Of a stretch of 51,255 nucleotides of DNA, positions 1-8,393 are shown in pieces. Within the stretch, counting starts at the first letter, position 1, and each line of letters opens with the position of its first letter. The translations under genes and the position numbers were made by a program. The notes beneath the pieces are model-generated. The model saw only the letters and a program-made list of their open reading frames with translations. It was not told where the DNA came from and searched no databases. This DNA is from Ornithoclostridium sp949298505 (lineage in GTDB: Bacteria; Bacillota; Clostridia; Christensenellales; UBA3700), in assembly GCA_949298505.1 (NCBI GenBank), contig CASFWW010000035.1, forward strand, positions 1 through 51,255, written 5' to 3'.

Positions 1-636
1 GTACCAGCTGTTCAGGATCATTACGTGAACTTTTGCTTCGGGATTGACAGCCTGTACGCCGAGGGCGAACGCATTGACGCCGCTGGTGCACTCTGCGGTG
101 TCTGTACCTCTTGCGGAAACGTAACCGATGTTGTTGGTCTTTGTGGTGAGACCCGCAACGAGACCTGCGAGATATCTGACCTGATAAATTCTGCCGAAGT
201 AGTTGTTCATGTTGTTGTTCTGACCTTCGCCGTAGGTGTCGAGGTAGCCTGTGCCGTGAGAGAAGATGATCTCGGGGTACAGCTTAGCGTAAGCCTGCAT
301 CTCTTCCATATAGCCGAAGGAAGTGCCGATGATCATGTTGCAGCCTTCAGCGATGAGTTCTTCGATAGCCGCATTGATCTGGTCGGTCTGGTCGTCGGGC
401 AGAGAGTCTTTGATGACGATCTGAGAATCCTTGAGTCCGAGCTCCTCCTGAGCCGCAATGATACCCTGCTGATGAGCGTAGGTATAGCCTGAGGTGGACG
501 AAACGGGATTGATGTGCAGAACGCCCACTTTGAACTCGCTTTCGGTGTCGGTACAACCGGTGAAAGCGGCGAGAGTTCCGAGGCTCGCTACGATCATTAC
601 GAAGACGAGCAGAAGAACGGTGATTTTTTTCTTCAT
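1..636 (-). CDS. BMP-family (PnrA-like) nucleoside-binding lipoprotein, partial
   Basis: The first 212 codons are present; the C-terminus lies beyond the window edge. The protein opens with a lipoprotein signal peptide (MKKKITVLLLVFVMIVA...) and a lipobox-like FTGC at about residues 26-29. It continues as a BMP-type periplasmic-binding fold: FKVGVLHINP, a G-x-x-Y-A-H-Q-Q-G segment, then IGTSFGYMEEMQ. Family members are the extracytoplasmic receptors of ABC importers for purine nucleosides. The start is fixed by GGAGG at 645-649, eight bases before the ATG. It lies directly downstream of xpt on the same strand, so the pair reads as purine uptake plus salvage. The permease and ATPase genes are not in view. 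The family is fairly certain; the ligand is inferred. Confidence 0.85.
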   Translation of the reverse strand, partial: MKKKITVLLLVFVMIVASLGTLAAFTGCTDTESEFKVGVLHINPVSSTSGYTYAHQQGIIAAQEELGLKDSQIVIKDSLPDDQTDQINAAIEELIAEGCNMIIGTSFGYMEEMQAYAKLYPEIIFSHGTGYLDTYGEGQNNNMNNYFGRIYQVRYLAGLVAGLTTKTNNIGYVSARGTDTAECTSGVNAFALGVQAVNPEAKVHVMILNSWY

Positions 637-657
637 TGTTTAAACCTCCATATTTTT

Positions 658-673
658 GTTATCTTGAGATAAC
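658..673. promoter_or_regulatory. 16-bp perfect palindrome between xpt and the BMP gene
   Basis: GTTATCTTGAGATAAC is a perfect palindrome lying between the xpt terminator and the ribosome site of the BMP lipoprotein gene. It could be an operator or a small hairpin in the leader of the binding-protein gene. No regulator can be assigned. Confidence 0.35.
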
Positions 674-684
674 GGATTCCGAAA

Positions 685-716
685 TAAAAAAGCGCGCGGA
701 AACTCAGTCGCGCGCG
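685..716 (-). terminator. Intrinsic terminator overlapping the xpt stop codon
   Basis: Read on the minus strand, CGCGCG, a ten-base loop and CGCGCG are followed by a run of T. The stem overlaps the last xpt codons. It would stop or attenuate transcription before the BMP lipoprotein gene, which has only about 40 bp of its own upstream DNA after this point. Confidence 0.7.
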
Positions 717-1279
717 AACACGATCTTGCCGTCGTCCATACTCTCGACGACTGCGAGACTCTCTATGCGCACTCCCTGGGCGCGCAGCGTGTTGCCGCCC
801 GGCTGGAAGCGTTTTTCGATCGCGATAGCGGCGCCCGCGAGGGTCGCGCCCGCTTGCTTCACCAGGTCTATCAGGCCGGTCAGAGCCGCGCCGTTGGAAA
901 GAAAATCGTCAATGATCAGCACCACGTCGCCGGATTTCAGGTAATCCTTGCTGACGAGCACTTCGTAGTCTCTGTTGTGAGTGTAGGAGTGGACCGTGGT
1001 CTTGTAAACCGTCTTGGAAATGTTGGAAGTCGCGCTTTTTTTCGCGAACACCATGGGCACGTTGAAAAATTGCGCGCAGATCGCGGCGATGGCTATGCCG
1101 GACGCTTCGATCGTCAGGATCTTGGTAACGCCTGCGTCCTTATAGAGACGGAAAACTTCTTCGCCGATGGCGCGCAGAATGACGGGGTCGATCTGATGGT
1201 TGAGAAAACCGTCGACTTTGAGAATGTTGCCGGGGTAAACGGTGCCGCGGGTTCTGATCGCTTCTTCAAGTAATTGCAT
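704..1279 (-). CDS. xpt: Xanthine phosphoribosyltransferase
   Basis: This enzyme converts xanthine and PRPP to XMP in purine salvage. The 191-residue sequence has the Xpt hallmarks: LKVDGFLNHQIDP near the N-terminus, ILTIEASGIA, the PRPP loop VVLIIDDFLSNGAA at about residues 122-135, and IAIEKRFQPGG. Length and motifs match Bacillus Xpt. The start is taken as the ATG at 1279, because GAGG sits eight bases upstream; a GTG two codons earlier is less well placed. A TTGACT/TAAAAT promoter lies upstream. No purine riboswitch is visible in the 100-bp leader. The next gene downstream is a BMP nucleoside-binding lipoprotein, supporting a purine-scavenging unit. Confidence 0.95.
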   Translation of the reverse strand: MQLLEEAIRTRGTVYPGNILKVDGFLNHQIDPVILRAIGEEVFRLYKDAGVTKILTIEASGIAIAAICAQFFNVPMVFAKKSATSNISKTVYKTTVHSYTHNRDYEVLVSKDYLKSGDVVLIIDDFLSNGAALTGLIDLVKQAGATLAGAAIAIEKRFQPGGNTLRAQGVRIESLAVVESMDDGKIVFARD

Positions 1280-1307
1280 AAACACGTCCTCAAAAGAATA
1301 TATTACT

Positions 1308-1337
1308 ATTTTAAAGCACGCGCATAAACTAAGTCAA
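1308..1337 (-). promoter_or_regulatory. Promoter of xpt
   Basis: On the minus strand TTGACT (1332-1337) and TAAAAT (1308-1313) are separated by 18 bp, ending about 28 bp before the xpt ATG. Confidence 0.5.
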
Positions 1338-1386
1338 TGTATTTGTCGGAATTTGAGGAAATTTAACAAAAAAAATTGAGCGGGAT

Positions 1387-2742
1387 TCAACGGTTTATCC
1401 TGAGTCCTTTCGGGAGATGGTTCTTGAGCACGCCGCTGCTTGCCTTTCCCCAGCCGAGAGGCAGAGACCCGACCGTGACCAGCGTCCAGCCTTCGAGGTC
1501 GCAGGGCAGGGTCTCGCCCATGAGGTATGCGGTGACTTCGCGGCTCCCTTCGCTGAGCGCAAGCACGTTCACCGCCGTTTCCGGTCTGAGCGCGAGCGCG
1601 AGCGAGTGAGAAGGTTCAAAACGGTCTTTTATCAGTTGCCCCAGCTGTATTCCGGCGCGGAGCACCTTAAGCCCGGAAAGATCGGGACACGTTTCTGGCG
1701 CGCAGTAACCGTAGTTCCCGAAGAACAGATCGGCTTTGAAATCCGCTTTCAGATATTTGTCGCGGAATTTGCCGAAAGCCCTTTCGAAAGCCTGATTTTT
1801 CGTGCGTTTCAGTTGCTTTACGAAGCCGTCTTCGCCGTCCGTCTTTACAAAACGCGCGCAGAAATGGCCTTCGCCTCTTTCAAGATGAGGCATGATTCTC
1901 ACAGTGCCGTCCAAAATCTCCTTGCCGGCTTGTACGCCGTGCAGAACAGGTCTGATCACGTTTGTTTTTATAGGAGACAGTTTAATATTGTCGTGCGCGC
2001 CGAGCACGCGCGCGACAGTCTCTTCGTTTTCCGCGGCGTTGAAAGTGCAGGTGCTGTAGACCAGGACGCCGCCGTTTTTCAACATTCCGAACGCACACGA
2101 CAGAATCTCCGCCTGCCTTGCCGCGCATGACGAAGGAGAGGAGTCCGTCCACTCCGAGGCGGCTTCCGGATGCTTCCTGAACATGCCTTCGCCTGAGCAG
2201 GGCGCGTCGACCAGGATCTTGTCGAAATATCCCGGGAAACGTTTCGCCAGGTTGCGGGGATCTTCGCATAGCACGACGGCGGTTTTTACGCCGCATCTCT
2301 CGATGTTCTGTGAAAGTACGCTTGCGCGTGAAGGTACGATTTCGTTGGAGACGAGAAGCCCGGTTCCGTCTAGAAGGGCGGCGATATGAGTTGATTTTCC
2401 GCCCGGCGCGGCGCACAGATCGAGCACTTTGTCGCCCCGTCCTATCCCTAGCGCCGTCACGGGAAAAGTCGCGCTGGCTTCCTGGATGTAATATGCTCCG
2501 GCAAGGTGCGCCGCGGTCTTCCCGGCGGCAAAAGAAGAAGGGTAATAATATGCGTCTTTGCACCATTTCACCGGAGTGAAATCAACGTCCGGAAACAGCG
2601 CTTTTACGTCGCTTGTCTTCAGAGTGTTGACTCTCAGGGAACATACGGGAGCTTCTGCATAAGAAGTAAAAAACTCTTCGGCATCATCGCCGAGGAGCGC
2701 ACGCATCTGATTCTTGAATTCTTCTTTACAATACTGAGTCAT
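1387..2742 (-). CDS. NOL1/NOP2/Sun-family rRNA m5C methyltransferase (RsmF-like)
   Basis: This is an S-adenosylmethionine-dependent cytosine-5 methyltransferase of about 451 residues, acting on rRNA by family analogy. It shows an N-terminal RsmF-type segment (LRVNTLKTS), then the SAM site KVLDLCAAPGGKSTHIAALL. The two catalytic cysteines are in LVDAPCSGEGMFRKHPEA and YSTCTFNAAENEE. The C-terminal third resembles the RsmF accessory/PUA-like region (RPETAVNVLALSEG). The ATG at 2742 is chosen since upstream codons run into the preceding gene; a TTG at 2751 with AGGA five bases before it is an alternative. It follows the PHP gene by 41 bp and is probably co-transcribed from the promoter at 3610-3638. 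Which rRNA position is methylated cannot be read here. Confidence 0.88.
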   Translation of the reverse strand: MTQYCKEEFKNQMRALLGDDAEEFFTSYAEAPVCSLRVNTLKTSDVKALFPDVDFTPVKWCKDAYYYPSSFAAGKTAAHLAGAYYIQEASATFPVTALGIGRGDKVLDLCAAPGGKSTHIAALLDGTGLLVSNEIVPSRASVLSQNIERCGVKTAVVLCEDPRNLAKRFPGYFDKILVDAPCSGEGMFRKHPEAASEWTDSSPSSCAARQAEILSCAFGMLKNGGVLVYSTCTFNAAENEETVARVLGAHDNIKLSPIKTNVIRPVLHGVQAGKEILDGTVRIMPHLERGEGHFCARFVKTDGEDGFVKQLKRTKNQAFERAFGKFRDKYLKADFKADLFFGNYGYCAPETCPDLSGLKVLRAGIQLGQLIKDRFEPSHSLALALRPETAVNVLALSEGSREVTAYLMGETLPCDLEGWTLVTVGSLPLGWGKASSGVLKNHLPKGLRINR

Positions 2743-2783
2743 GATCGACAAAATTTTCCTGCCCGTGTAGATTAAATGCTTTT

Positions 2784-3602
2784 TTAGCTGCCGAGTTTCA
2801 CCGCGCTCGGCTTGTGGCCGGAGTATACGAACGCATACCTGAAACCGCATGAAAGCGCCGCCGCTTCAGCTTCTTCGAAGTCTGCGCAAAGCCTTGACGG
2901 TTCGTGAGCGTCGGAGCCGAAAGTGATCAGTTCTCCGCCGAGTTGTTTATACCTTTTGAGTATCGTCGTATCGTGAAAGAGGTCGCATTTAGTGCCTTTT
3001 GAAGCTGTGTTTATCTCAAGAGATTTTCCCTTGTTTATCACCGCTTTGAGTATCGCGTCGATAAGATCGGGGAAATCGCTGTAATACAGCTTTTTTTCAG
3101 GATAGGTAGAGCAGCGCGCAATATATCCGAGGTGTCCGATCGCGTCGTATGCGTAGGGCGCGTCAACGCTTGCGAGCACGGCTTCAAGATAGGCGCCGTA
3201 CGCCTCTGCTTTTGTGCGGGAGTCGAAATACTCTCTGAAATAGACGTCGATCCCTTCGACGATGTGCACGGAGTTTATCACATAGTCCGTCGGATACGAG
3301 TTCTGCACGTCCAGATACAATGCGTCCGCTTCGGGCGCATAACCGTATTCGAGAGAATCCGCGATGTAAATTTCACCCGCATATTTTTGCTTGAGCGCGG
3401 TCATTTCCGCCTTACGGGAGACGAGATCTATCTGTCTTACCCACTCGAATCCGGGCAGGGCAACGCAATCCTTGTCGCAGTGGTCTGTGATCGCGAGGTA
3501 TTTCAGTCCTTTTGAAATAGCGGCTTTTACCAGTTCTTCGAGTGCGGGTATCCCATCGTGCGAGTAATCCGAATGTGTGTGAGTGTCAAATAAATATTCC
3601 AT
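2784..3602 (-). CDS. PHP-domain phosphatase (histidinol-phosphatase HisK-like)
   Basis: The 272-residue protein is a single PHP domain, a metal-dependent phosphoesterase fold. Metal ligands are visible in order: H-x-H in FDTHTHSDYSHDG at residues 5-18, ITDHCD at about 39-44, the glutamate in DSLEYG, the histidine in INSVHI, and the final GSDAHEPSR. Family members include histidinol-phosphate phosphatase HisJ/HisK. No other histidine gene is nearby, so the substrate is uncertain. There is no ribosome site: a consensus promoter ends seven bases before the ATG, predicting a leaderless mRNA. The gene probably forms a two-gene unit with the downstream methyltransferase. Confidence 0.88.
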   Translation of the reverse strand: MEYLFDTHTHSDYSHDGIPALEELVKAAISKGLKYLAITDHCDKDCVALPGFEWVRQIDLVSRKAEMTALKQKYAGEIYIADSLEYGYAPEADALYLDVQNSYPTDYVINSVHIVEGIDVYFREYFDSRTKAEAYGAYLEAVLASVDAPYAYDAIGHLGYIARCSTYPEKKLYYSDFPDLIDAILKAVINKGKSLEINTASKGTKCDLFHDTTILKRYKQLGGELITFGSDAHEPSRLCADFEEAEAAALSCGFRYAFVYSGHKPSAVKLGS

Positions 3603-3609
3603 AAGTCAA

Positions 3610-3638
3610 AGTATAAAGCCAACGCGAAAAAAAGTCAA
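3610..3638 (-). promoter_or_regulatory. Promoter of the PHP gene, leaderless type
   Basis: Minus-strand TTGACT (3633-3638), 17-bp spacer and TATACT (3610-3615). Seven bases separate the -10 box from the ATG, so transcription should begin at or next to the start codon. Confidence 0.7.
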
Positions 3639-3661
3639 TTACACCGCGCAAATACGCGCGC

Positions 3662-3691
3662 TTGACAGTATGCTTCAAGAGGTGTTATCAT
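3662..3691 (+). promoter_or_regulatory. Promoter of ung
   Basis: TTGACA at 3662-3667 is followed after 18 bp by TATCAT at 3686-3691. A GGGAGG ribosome site follows before the ung ATG at 3712. Confidence 0.65.
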
Positions 3692-3711
3692 TTTGAAAAC
3701 GGGAGGCGAGT

Positions 3712-4410
3712 ATGTCCGATCTGAAAAACAGCTGGGATAAATTACTTGAGCCGCAGTGGCAAAGCGATTATATGGGTCAGCTTCGCGATTTTCTGCGCGC
3801 TCAGTACAGAAGTTATACCGTGTATCCGCCCAAGAGCAAGATGCTTGCGGCGTTTGAGAACACGGCGTACGAGGACGTCAAGGTGGTCATTCTCGGGCAG
3901 GATCCCTATCACGGCGCCGGTCAGGCGAACGGCTTGTGTTTTTCTGTCGGCGAAGGGGTAAAATGTCCGCCGTCGCTGGTCAACATCTACAAGGCGCTTG
4001 AATACGATCTGGGGATAAAGCCCACTGAAAACGGCGATCTCCGCGGCTGGGCGAAGCAGGGCGTACTTTTGCTCAACAGCGTGCTTACCGTGCGTGCCGG
4101 GGAAGCGCAGAGCCACGCCGGAAAGGGGTGGGAACGCTTTACGGACGAGGTGATAGAACTTCTGGACGCGTCTCCGTCTCCAATGGTGTTCATGCTGTGG
4201 GGCGGTTACGCGAAGGCGAAAGGGAAGCTGGTTAAAAATCCTCAGCATCTGGTGCTGACCAGCGTGCATCCCAGTCCGCTTTCTTTCTACCAGGGTTTCC
4301 TGCAATGCAGGCATTTTTCAAAAGCCAACGATTTCCTCATATCCAAAGGCGTGGAGCCGATAGACTGGAGCAAACGTTCGCTCGCGGAGTACGAAGGAAG
4401 GGAAGACTGA
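3712..4410 (+). CDS. ung: Uracil-DNA glycosylase, family 1
   Basis: It removes uracil from DNA, starting base-excision repair. At 232 residues it has the family's normal length and both signature motifs: the water-activating loop GQDPYHGAGQANGLCFS at about residues 63-79 and the DNA-intercalating HPSPLSFYQGF near residue 185. It also has LLLNSVLTV and FMLWGGYA typical of Ung. The GGGAGGCGAGT ribosome site fixes the ATG. It is a monocistronic housekeeping gene, convergent with the small unknown gene at 4456-4758. Confidence 0.96.
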   Translation: MSDLKNSWDKLLEPQWQSDYMGQLRDFLRAQYRSYTVYPPKSKMLAAFENTAYEDVKVVILGQDPYHGAGQANGLCFSVGEGVKCPPSLVNIYKALEYDLGIKPTENGDLRGWAKQGVLLLNSVLTVRAGEAQSHAGKGWERFTDEVIELLDASPSPMVFMLWGGYAKAKGKLVKNPQHLVLTSVHPSPLSFYQGFLQCRHFSKANDFLISKGVEPIDWSKRSLAEYEGRED

Positions 4411-4455
4411 CCGGAAAACGGAAATTTTCCGCAGCTTTCTGGCGTACGGGGCGGC

Positions 4456-4758
4456 TTACAAAGGCAAAGAGTAACACGGCGGCGGAGCCAAATAATCGCT
4501 TCCGCCGTTTCCGGTTGTCTGCTCTGGGCAGGAGGCGGGCTTTGCGGCGGTTTCGTTCGAGGTCGGATCTGCGTCTGTGTCCGCGCGGAGGGCGGCAAGG
4601 ATTTGTTGTCTGTCCGGTTTTGCGTGCTCAGCACGTTTTTCCGGGTTTCCGGAAGGGCGGCTTGTCGCCGCAAGCACGAGCGATCTTATCAGTTCTTCCT
4701 GCGCGTCGGGCGCTTTTTCCTGTTCAAGGAACCCGTTGCGGAACGCGAATTTTTTCAA
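4456..4758 (-). CDS. Small hypothetical protein with a TTG start
   Basis: This 100-residue reading frame is not recognised. It starts at TTG, which is supported by a full GGAGGA ribosome site at 4767-4772 with eight bases of spacing. The N-terminal half is charged (KKFAFRNGFLEQEKAPDAQEEL). The C-terminal half is rich in Pro, Ala, Thr and Asn and ends in PPPCYSLPL. No signal peptide or membrane segment is visible. It lies in the gap between ung and the lipoprotein gene and is transcribed divergently from the latter. The ribosome site and codon usage similar to neighbouring genes argue that it is real; function is unknown. Confidence 0.55.
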   Translation of the reverse strand: MKKFAFRNGFLEQEKAPDAQEELIRSLVLAATSRPSGNPEKRAEHAKPDRQQILAALRADTDADPTSNETAAKPASCPEQTTGNGGSDYLAPPPCYSLPL

Positions 4759-4796
4759 TATAGTTTTCCTCCTTGACAAAATTGTCGGCAAAATAA

Positions 4797-4825
4797 TTGC
4801 ATATTGTTTTTTTATATACTATAAT
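4797..4825 (+). promoter_or_regulatory. Promoter of the 4922 lipoprotein gene
   Basis: TTGCAT (4797-4802), 17-bp spacer, TATAAT (4820-4825). The leader is about 90 nt and ends in an AGGAG ribosome site before the ATG at 4922. Confidence 0.65.
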
Positions 4826-4921
4826 AAATTATGCGCGTACGGTTTTATATAGGTCCTTTTCTGTTGAAAAAGACGTTTAACCTGAGCCACAGACAGTCAA
4901 TAATCAAAACAGGAGTTAGAT

Positions 4922-6415
4922 ATGACAAAGACGAAAAAGATAGCTTTGATCCTTGCGGTCGTTCTCGTAGTCGGCGCGGTATTCGCAGGTTGCCAGAGCT
5001 ATAAATGGGGACCCGTCGGCACTACCGACGGAAACGCTGACGTCGTGAACAACGGTTCGCTCGCCGTGCAGCAGGGCAAGTATCTGTACTATATCAACGG
5101 TATGGACAGCACTTCCAATATCACCGAACCCAAGGACAACTATTTCGGAGAGGCTTCCGTCAAAGGAAGCGTTATGAAGAGCGAGATCGCTGAAGACGGC
5201 ACGCTCAAAAACACTGCGGTCGTCGTACCCAAGATGTTCTACACCGGATACACCGGCGGCGGCATCTATATCTTCGGCGACTGGATATATTACGTGACCC
5301 CGACGACCAAGACGGACAACAGCGGCGTGGTCCAGGTCGATTACCTCGAGTATTACCGCACAAAGACGGACGGCACCGAGACTCAGCAGATCACGATGGT
5401 CGAAGGTTCGAGCGTTGAGTACGTTTTCACCGACGACGCGCTTCTCTATTACACGTCTTCCACTCTCTACAAGGTGGGTTACACCGCAGACAAGGTTGAC
5501 AAGGACGCGACCGTGATCGCCGAAAACGTCACCGACGTGCTTTTCAACCACGCTTCCACTTACAAGAAAGGTCAGTCAAGCATTGCGGATTACGTGTATT
5601 ACACTCAGAGCTATGACAGCGACACTTTGCTCAGCGGCAACAAGGTTTACGCGACAGACGGCGGCGAGCCGGTGCTCCTTGCGGACAGCAAGACTTACGG
5701 AACGGACGGCAACGACGCAAGCAAGGATAAGCAGTACACGTACTCGCTCATCAAGGCGGCAAACGAAAGCGACGGCGTAGTGGTCTACTACACGAAGTCC
5801 ACTTCAGTCAGCACCAATCCCTCCACTTCTGAAGGAACGTTTGCGATCAGGTTCACGGGCGAAAAACCCGCGTTCAAAACTTCCGAAGAAGTCAAGGTTG
5901 CAAACGACGCGCTGAGTTCGATCACGCATATCGGTCTCTCCAACGGCGTGCTCGTCGCGTCTTCGGCAACTTCGTATATCTACACGCTTGACAGCGAGGG
6001 TATCCAGAAGAAGGAGACCGTTACGTTCAGCGCCACTCCGACCGTACTCAAAGCGGACGTCACCGAAAACAGCGTGACCCTCTACTACGTCATTTCCAAC
6101 AAGCTGATGAAGAGAGAGATCGTCGGCGAGAACAAGATCGAGATCAACATGAGCGCGGCTGACATTTACACCACGTGGCTGGCTCCGACGTTTGTGGGAG
6201 ATCTGCTTTTCTACATCGACAACACCTACAATTACACCAAGGTGATGGATCTCGGAGATTTCGTTTTTGAAAACAACGACGTAAAACTGCTTGAGGGCAA
6301 GTTTGCGGCGGGTTATGAGGATTCAGACAAGACCGAGGACGGCACAATCCCCAAATTCATGACGGATACCGACAAAGAGACCTATATCACCAACAATCCC
6401 AAAGAGGAAGAATAA
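4922..6415 (+). CDS. Lipoprotein with repeated YY strands, possibly beta-propeller
   Basis: A 497-residue exported lipoprotein of unknown function. The signal peptide runs to AVFAGC at about residues 19-24, a good lipobox. The mature part has no further membrane segments. It carries recurring short hydrophobic strands with paired tyrosines about every 40-70 residues: KYLYYINGMD, DWIYYVTPT, LLYYTSS, DYVYYTQSY, VVVYYTKS, TLYYVIS and LLFYIDNT. This periodicity resembles DUF5050-type beta-propeller proteins of Clostridia, a suggestion from pattern only. The C-terminus is acidic (NNPKEEE). It has its own promoter upstream and a strong terminator downstream, so it is probably a single-gene unit acting at the cell surface. 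Confidence 0.8.
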   Translation: MTKTKKIALILAVVLVVGAVFAGCQSYKWGPVGTTDGNADVVNNGSLAVQQGKYLYYINGMDSTSNITEPKDNYFGEASVKGSVMKSEIAEDGTLKNTAVVVPKMFYTGYTGGGIYIFGDWIYYVTPTTKTDNSGVVQVDYLEYYRTKTDGTETQQITMVEGSSVEYVFTDDALLYYTSSTLYKVGYTADKVDKDATVIAENVTDVLFNHASTYKKGQSSIADYVYYTQSYDSDTLLSGNKVYATDGGEPVLLADSKTYGTDGNDASKDKQYTYSLIKAANESDGVVVYYTKSTSVSTNPSTSEGTFAIRFTGEKPAFKTSEEVKVANDALSSITHIGLSNGVLVASSATSYIYTLDSEGIQKKETVTFSATPTVLKADVTENSVTLYYVISNKLMKREIVGENKIEINMSAADIYTTWLAPTFVGDLLFYIDNTYNYTKVMDLGDFVFENNDVKLLEGKFAAGYEDSDKTEDGTIPKFMTDTDKETYITNNPKEEE

Positions 6416-6438
6416 AGGTCTGATCAGAAAGAACCACG

Positions 6439-6483
6439 ACCTCCGGCAACTTGACCCAAGCGGGCTCGCCGGAGGTTTTTCTT
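6439..6483 (+). terminator. Intrinsic terminator after the lipoprotein gene
   Basis: ACCTCCGGC (6439-6447) pairs perfectly with GCCGGAGGT (6468-6476), followed by TTTTTCTTT. Confidence 0.85.
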
Positions 6484-6616
6484 TGCCTTCACCGTTGCGC
6501 CGGCGTTCTTGTCCTGTGAAAGAAAGGCTGAAGGTCGGGCGTGCCGAGGGGATAAGCGCTATACCGGAAAACAATTGTCACCTTGTCGGACGGGACTGGT
6601 TTTTCTTGTTTTGATC

Positions 6617-6625
6617 TGATATAAT
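6617..6625 (+). promoter_or_regulatory. Extended -10 promoter, leaderless type, of the DUF5131 gene
   Basis: TGATATAAT is a perfect extended -10 element (TG-n-TATAAT). Only six bases separate it from the ATG at 6632 and no ribosome site exists. The -35 region is poor, as is common with extended -10 promoters. Confidence 0.65.
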
Positions 6626-6631
6626 AAAGGC

Positions 6632-7360
6632 ATGGAAGAGTTCTGGAATTTATGGCACGGATGCCGGAAATACAGCGCGGGATGCGCGAACTGCTACGTT
6701 TACCGGCGTGACGGAAAATACGATATCGACAGCTCGAAAGTTAGAAAGACGGGCAATTTTTCTCTGCCGGTCGCGCGCGGCAGGGACGGGAAGTACAAAT
6801 ACCCCGCGGGAACGCAGTTCCCCACGTGCTTCACTTCTGATTTTCTTATTGAGGACGCGGACGGTTGGAGACAGGACGCATGGGATATCATGCGCGAAAG
6901 ATCTGACTGCGGATTCATGTTCATAACCAAGCGGATAGTAAGATTCAACGAGTGTCTGCCTCCCGACTGGGGAGACGGCTGGGATAACGTCAGCGTAGGC
7001 TGTACGGTGGAAAACGACGAGGAGGCGAAAAGGCGTATGCCGCTGTTCGTGACCGCGCCGATAAAACACAGGTTCGTCTGTTGCGAGCCGCTTCTAGGAA
7101 AAACAGATCTGTCTCCGTGGCTGGACAAGGGCATTGAACTGGTCATTGCGGGAGGGGAGTCCGGAGACAACGCGAGAGAGTGCGATTACGACTGGGTGCT
7201 CGATCTCAGGAGACAATGCGTCGAAGCCGGCGTTTCTTTCCGCTTCAAGCAGACCGGAGCGATATTCAAAAAGGACGGCAGATATTATAATGTGCCCAGA
7301 AAATTGCAGCACGTTCAGGCAAAAAAAGCGGGAATCGATTATTACGTAAACGGAACGTGA
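6632..7360 (+). CDS. DUF5131 (phage Gp37/Gp68-like) family protein
   Basis: This 242-residue protein matches the Gp37/Gp68 family by its opening WNLWHGCRKYSAGCANCYVYRRD. There two cysteines in GC-A-N-C form a metal or cluster site, as in many family members. Other typical pieces are FTSDFL, MFITKRIVRFNECLPPDW, VSVGCTVEN, CCEPLLG and the glycine-rich VIAGGESGDNARECDYDWV. The biochemical activity of the family is not established. Although often found in phages, no other phage gene is nearby. The ATG is chosen from the family-typical N-terminus and the promoter six bases upstream. Confidence 0.85.
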   Translation: MEEFWNLWHGCRKYSAGCANCYVYRRDGKYDIDSSKVRKTGNFSLPVARGRDGKYKYPAGTQFPTCFTSDFLIEDADGWRQDAWDIMRERSDCGFMFITKRIVRFNECLPPDWGDGWDNVSVGCTVENDEEAKRRMPLFVTAPIKHRFVCCEPLLGKTDLSPWLDKGIELVIAGGESGDNARECDYDWVLDLRRQCVEAGVSFRFKQTGAIFKKDGRYYNVPRKLQHVQAKKAGIDYYVNGT

Positions 7361-7489
7361 ATACCCGGGATTTAACAACTCGCCTGTTCGTCGGGAAATA
7401 TTTCAGATATGCGGAATCCGGGACATGTATCAGGAAAACGGTGTAAACGCGCGGTGGAAAAGCGATATGGATTTCCGAGAGGCGAGAAA

Positions 7490-7519
7490 AGACGGCGCAT
7501 TGTTTTGCGCCGTCTTTTT
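7490..7519. terminator. Bidirectional terminator between DUF5131 and EamA genes
   Basis: AGACGGCGCA (7490-7499) and TGCGCCGTCT (7506-7515) pair perfectly over 10 bp. There is an A-run before and a T-run after, serving both converging transcripts. Nothing else recognisable lies in 7361-7617. Confidence 0.85.
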
Positions 7520-8393
7520 ATGCGCGGAATCTGCGCTGCGCTTTGGCGGTATCATGATGTCGGACGGCGCGGCTGTGCGTTCAAACAGTTCGCAGTTTGA
7601 TTTTACAGCGCAGGGGATCAGTCCGTTCGCGGTTTTTGATCTCCGTCGTCCGGGTTTTCTTTTTCGTCTTCTTCTCCGTCAGACGGGACTGCGCCGGTTT
7701 TTGCGTTTGGTTTGCGTCTGAATTTTCCGAAAACGGAAGATAACGGCGCGTCGGAAGAACTAAGCCATGCGCCGACGAGCATCACCGCCAGAGAGATGAA
7801 GAACGTGTAGTGCGGAAGAGCGGGGAATATCGCGAAAGAAAGCGCCGTGCCTATGAAAGGGGCGATCGCGTAATATGCGCCCGTCCTTGCCGCGCCCAGC
7901 TTTCTCTGCGCGTGCACGTAGAAGAAGATGCTGAGACCGTAAGCGACGAAGCCGACGGCAAGCACCGCGAAAACGCTCCACGCAACGGTTATCCTTTCCC
8001 CTATGCAAAATCCGATGATTATCGAAGCTCCGCCTGAAAAAACGCCTTTTATCAGCACTATCTGCATCGGGTCTTTAGAAGATATTTTGCGCGTGCAGTT
8101 GTTTTCAAAGCCCCAGCATACGCACGCGAGTATCACGAAGAGCGCGCCGTAAGAAAATCTGACGCCGCCCGCGAAGTCTTCGAATGATAACAGAAGACAC
8201 GCAGCGGTGACTGAGAGTATACCCAGCCAAAGTCTGCCGCTTATCCTTTCTTTGAATATGACAAGGGCGACGAGAGCGGTCGCAACTATCTCGAAATTAT
8301 TGAGAAGGGAGGCGCTTGCAGCCAACGTGGATTTAAGTCCGAACATAAGAAGTATCGGCGCCGCGATATCCAGGACTACCATCGCGATGGTAT

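Noticed and set aside
1286..1386. Purine riboswitch upstream of xpt
   Set aside because: The leader is too short and lacks the conserved three-way junction bases.
6632..7360. Prophage signal from the Gp37/Gp68-like gene
   Set aside because: No integrase, structural, lysis or att-like features nearby, and its base composition and codon use appear like the neighbours'.
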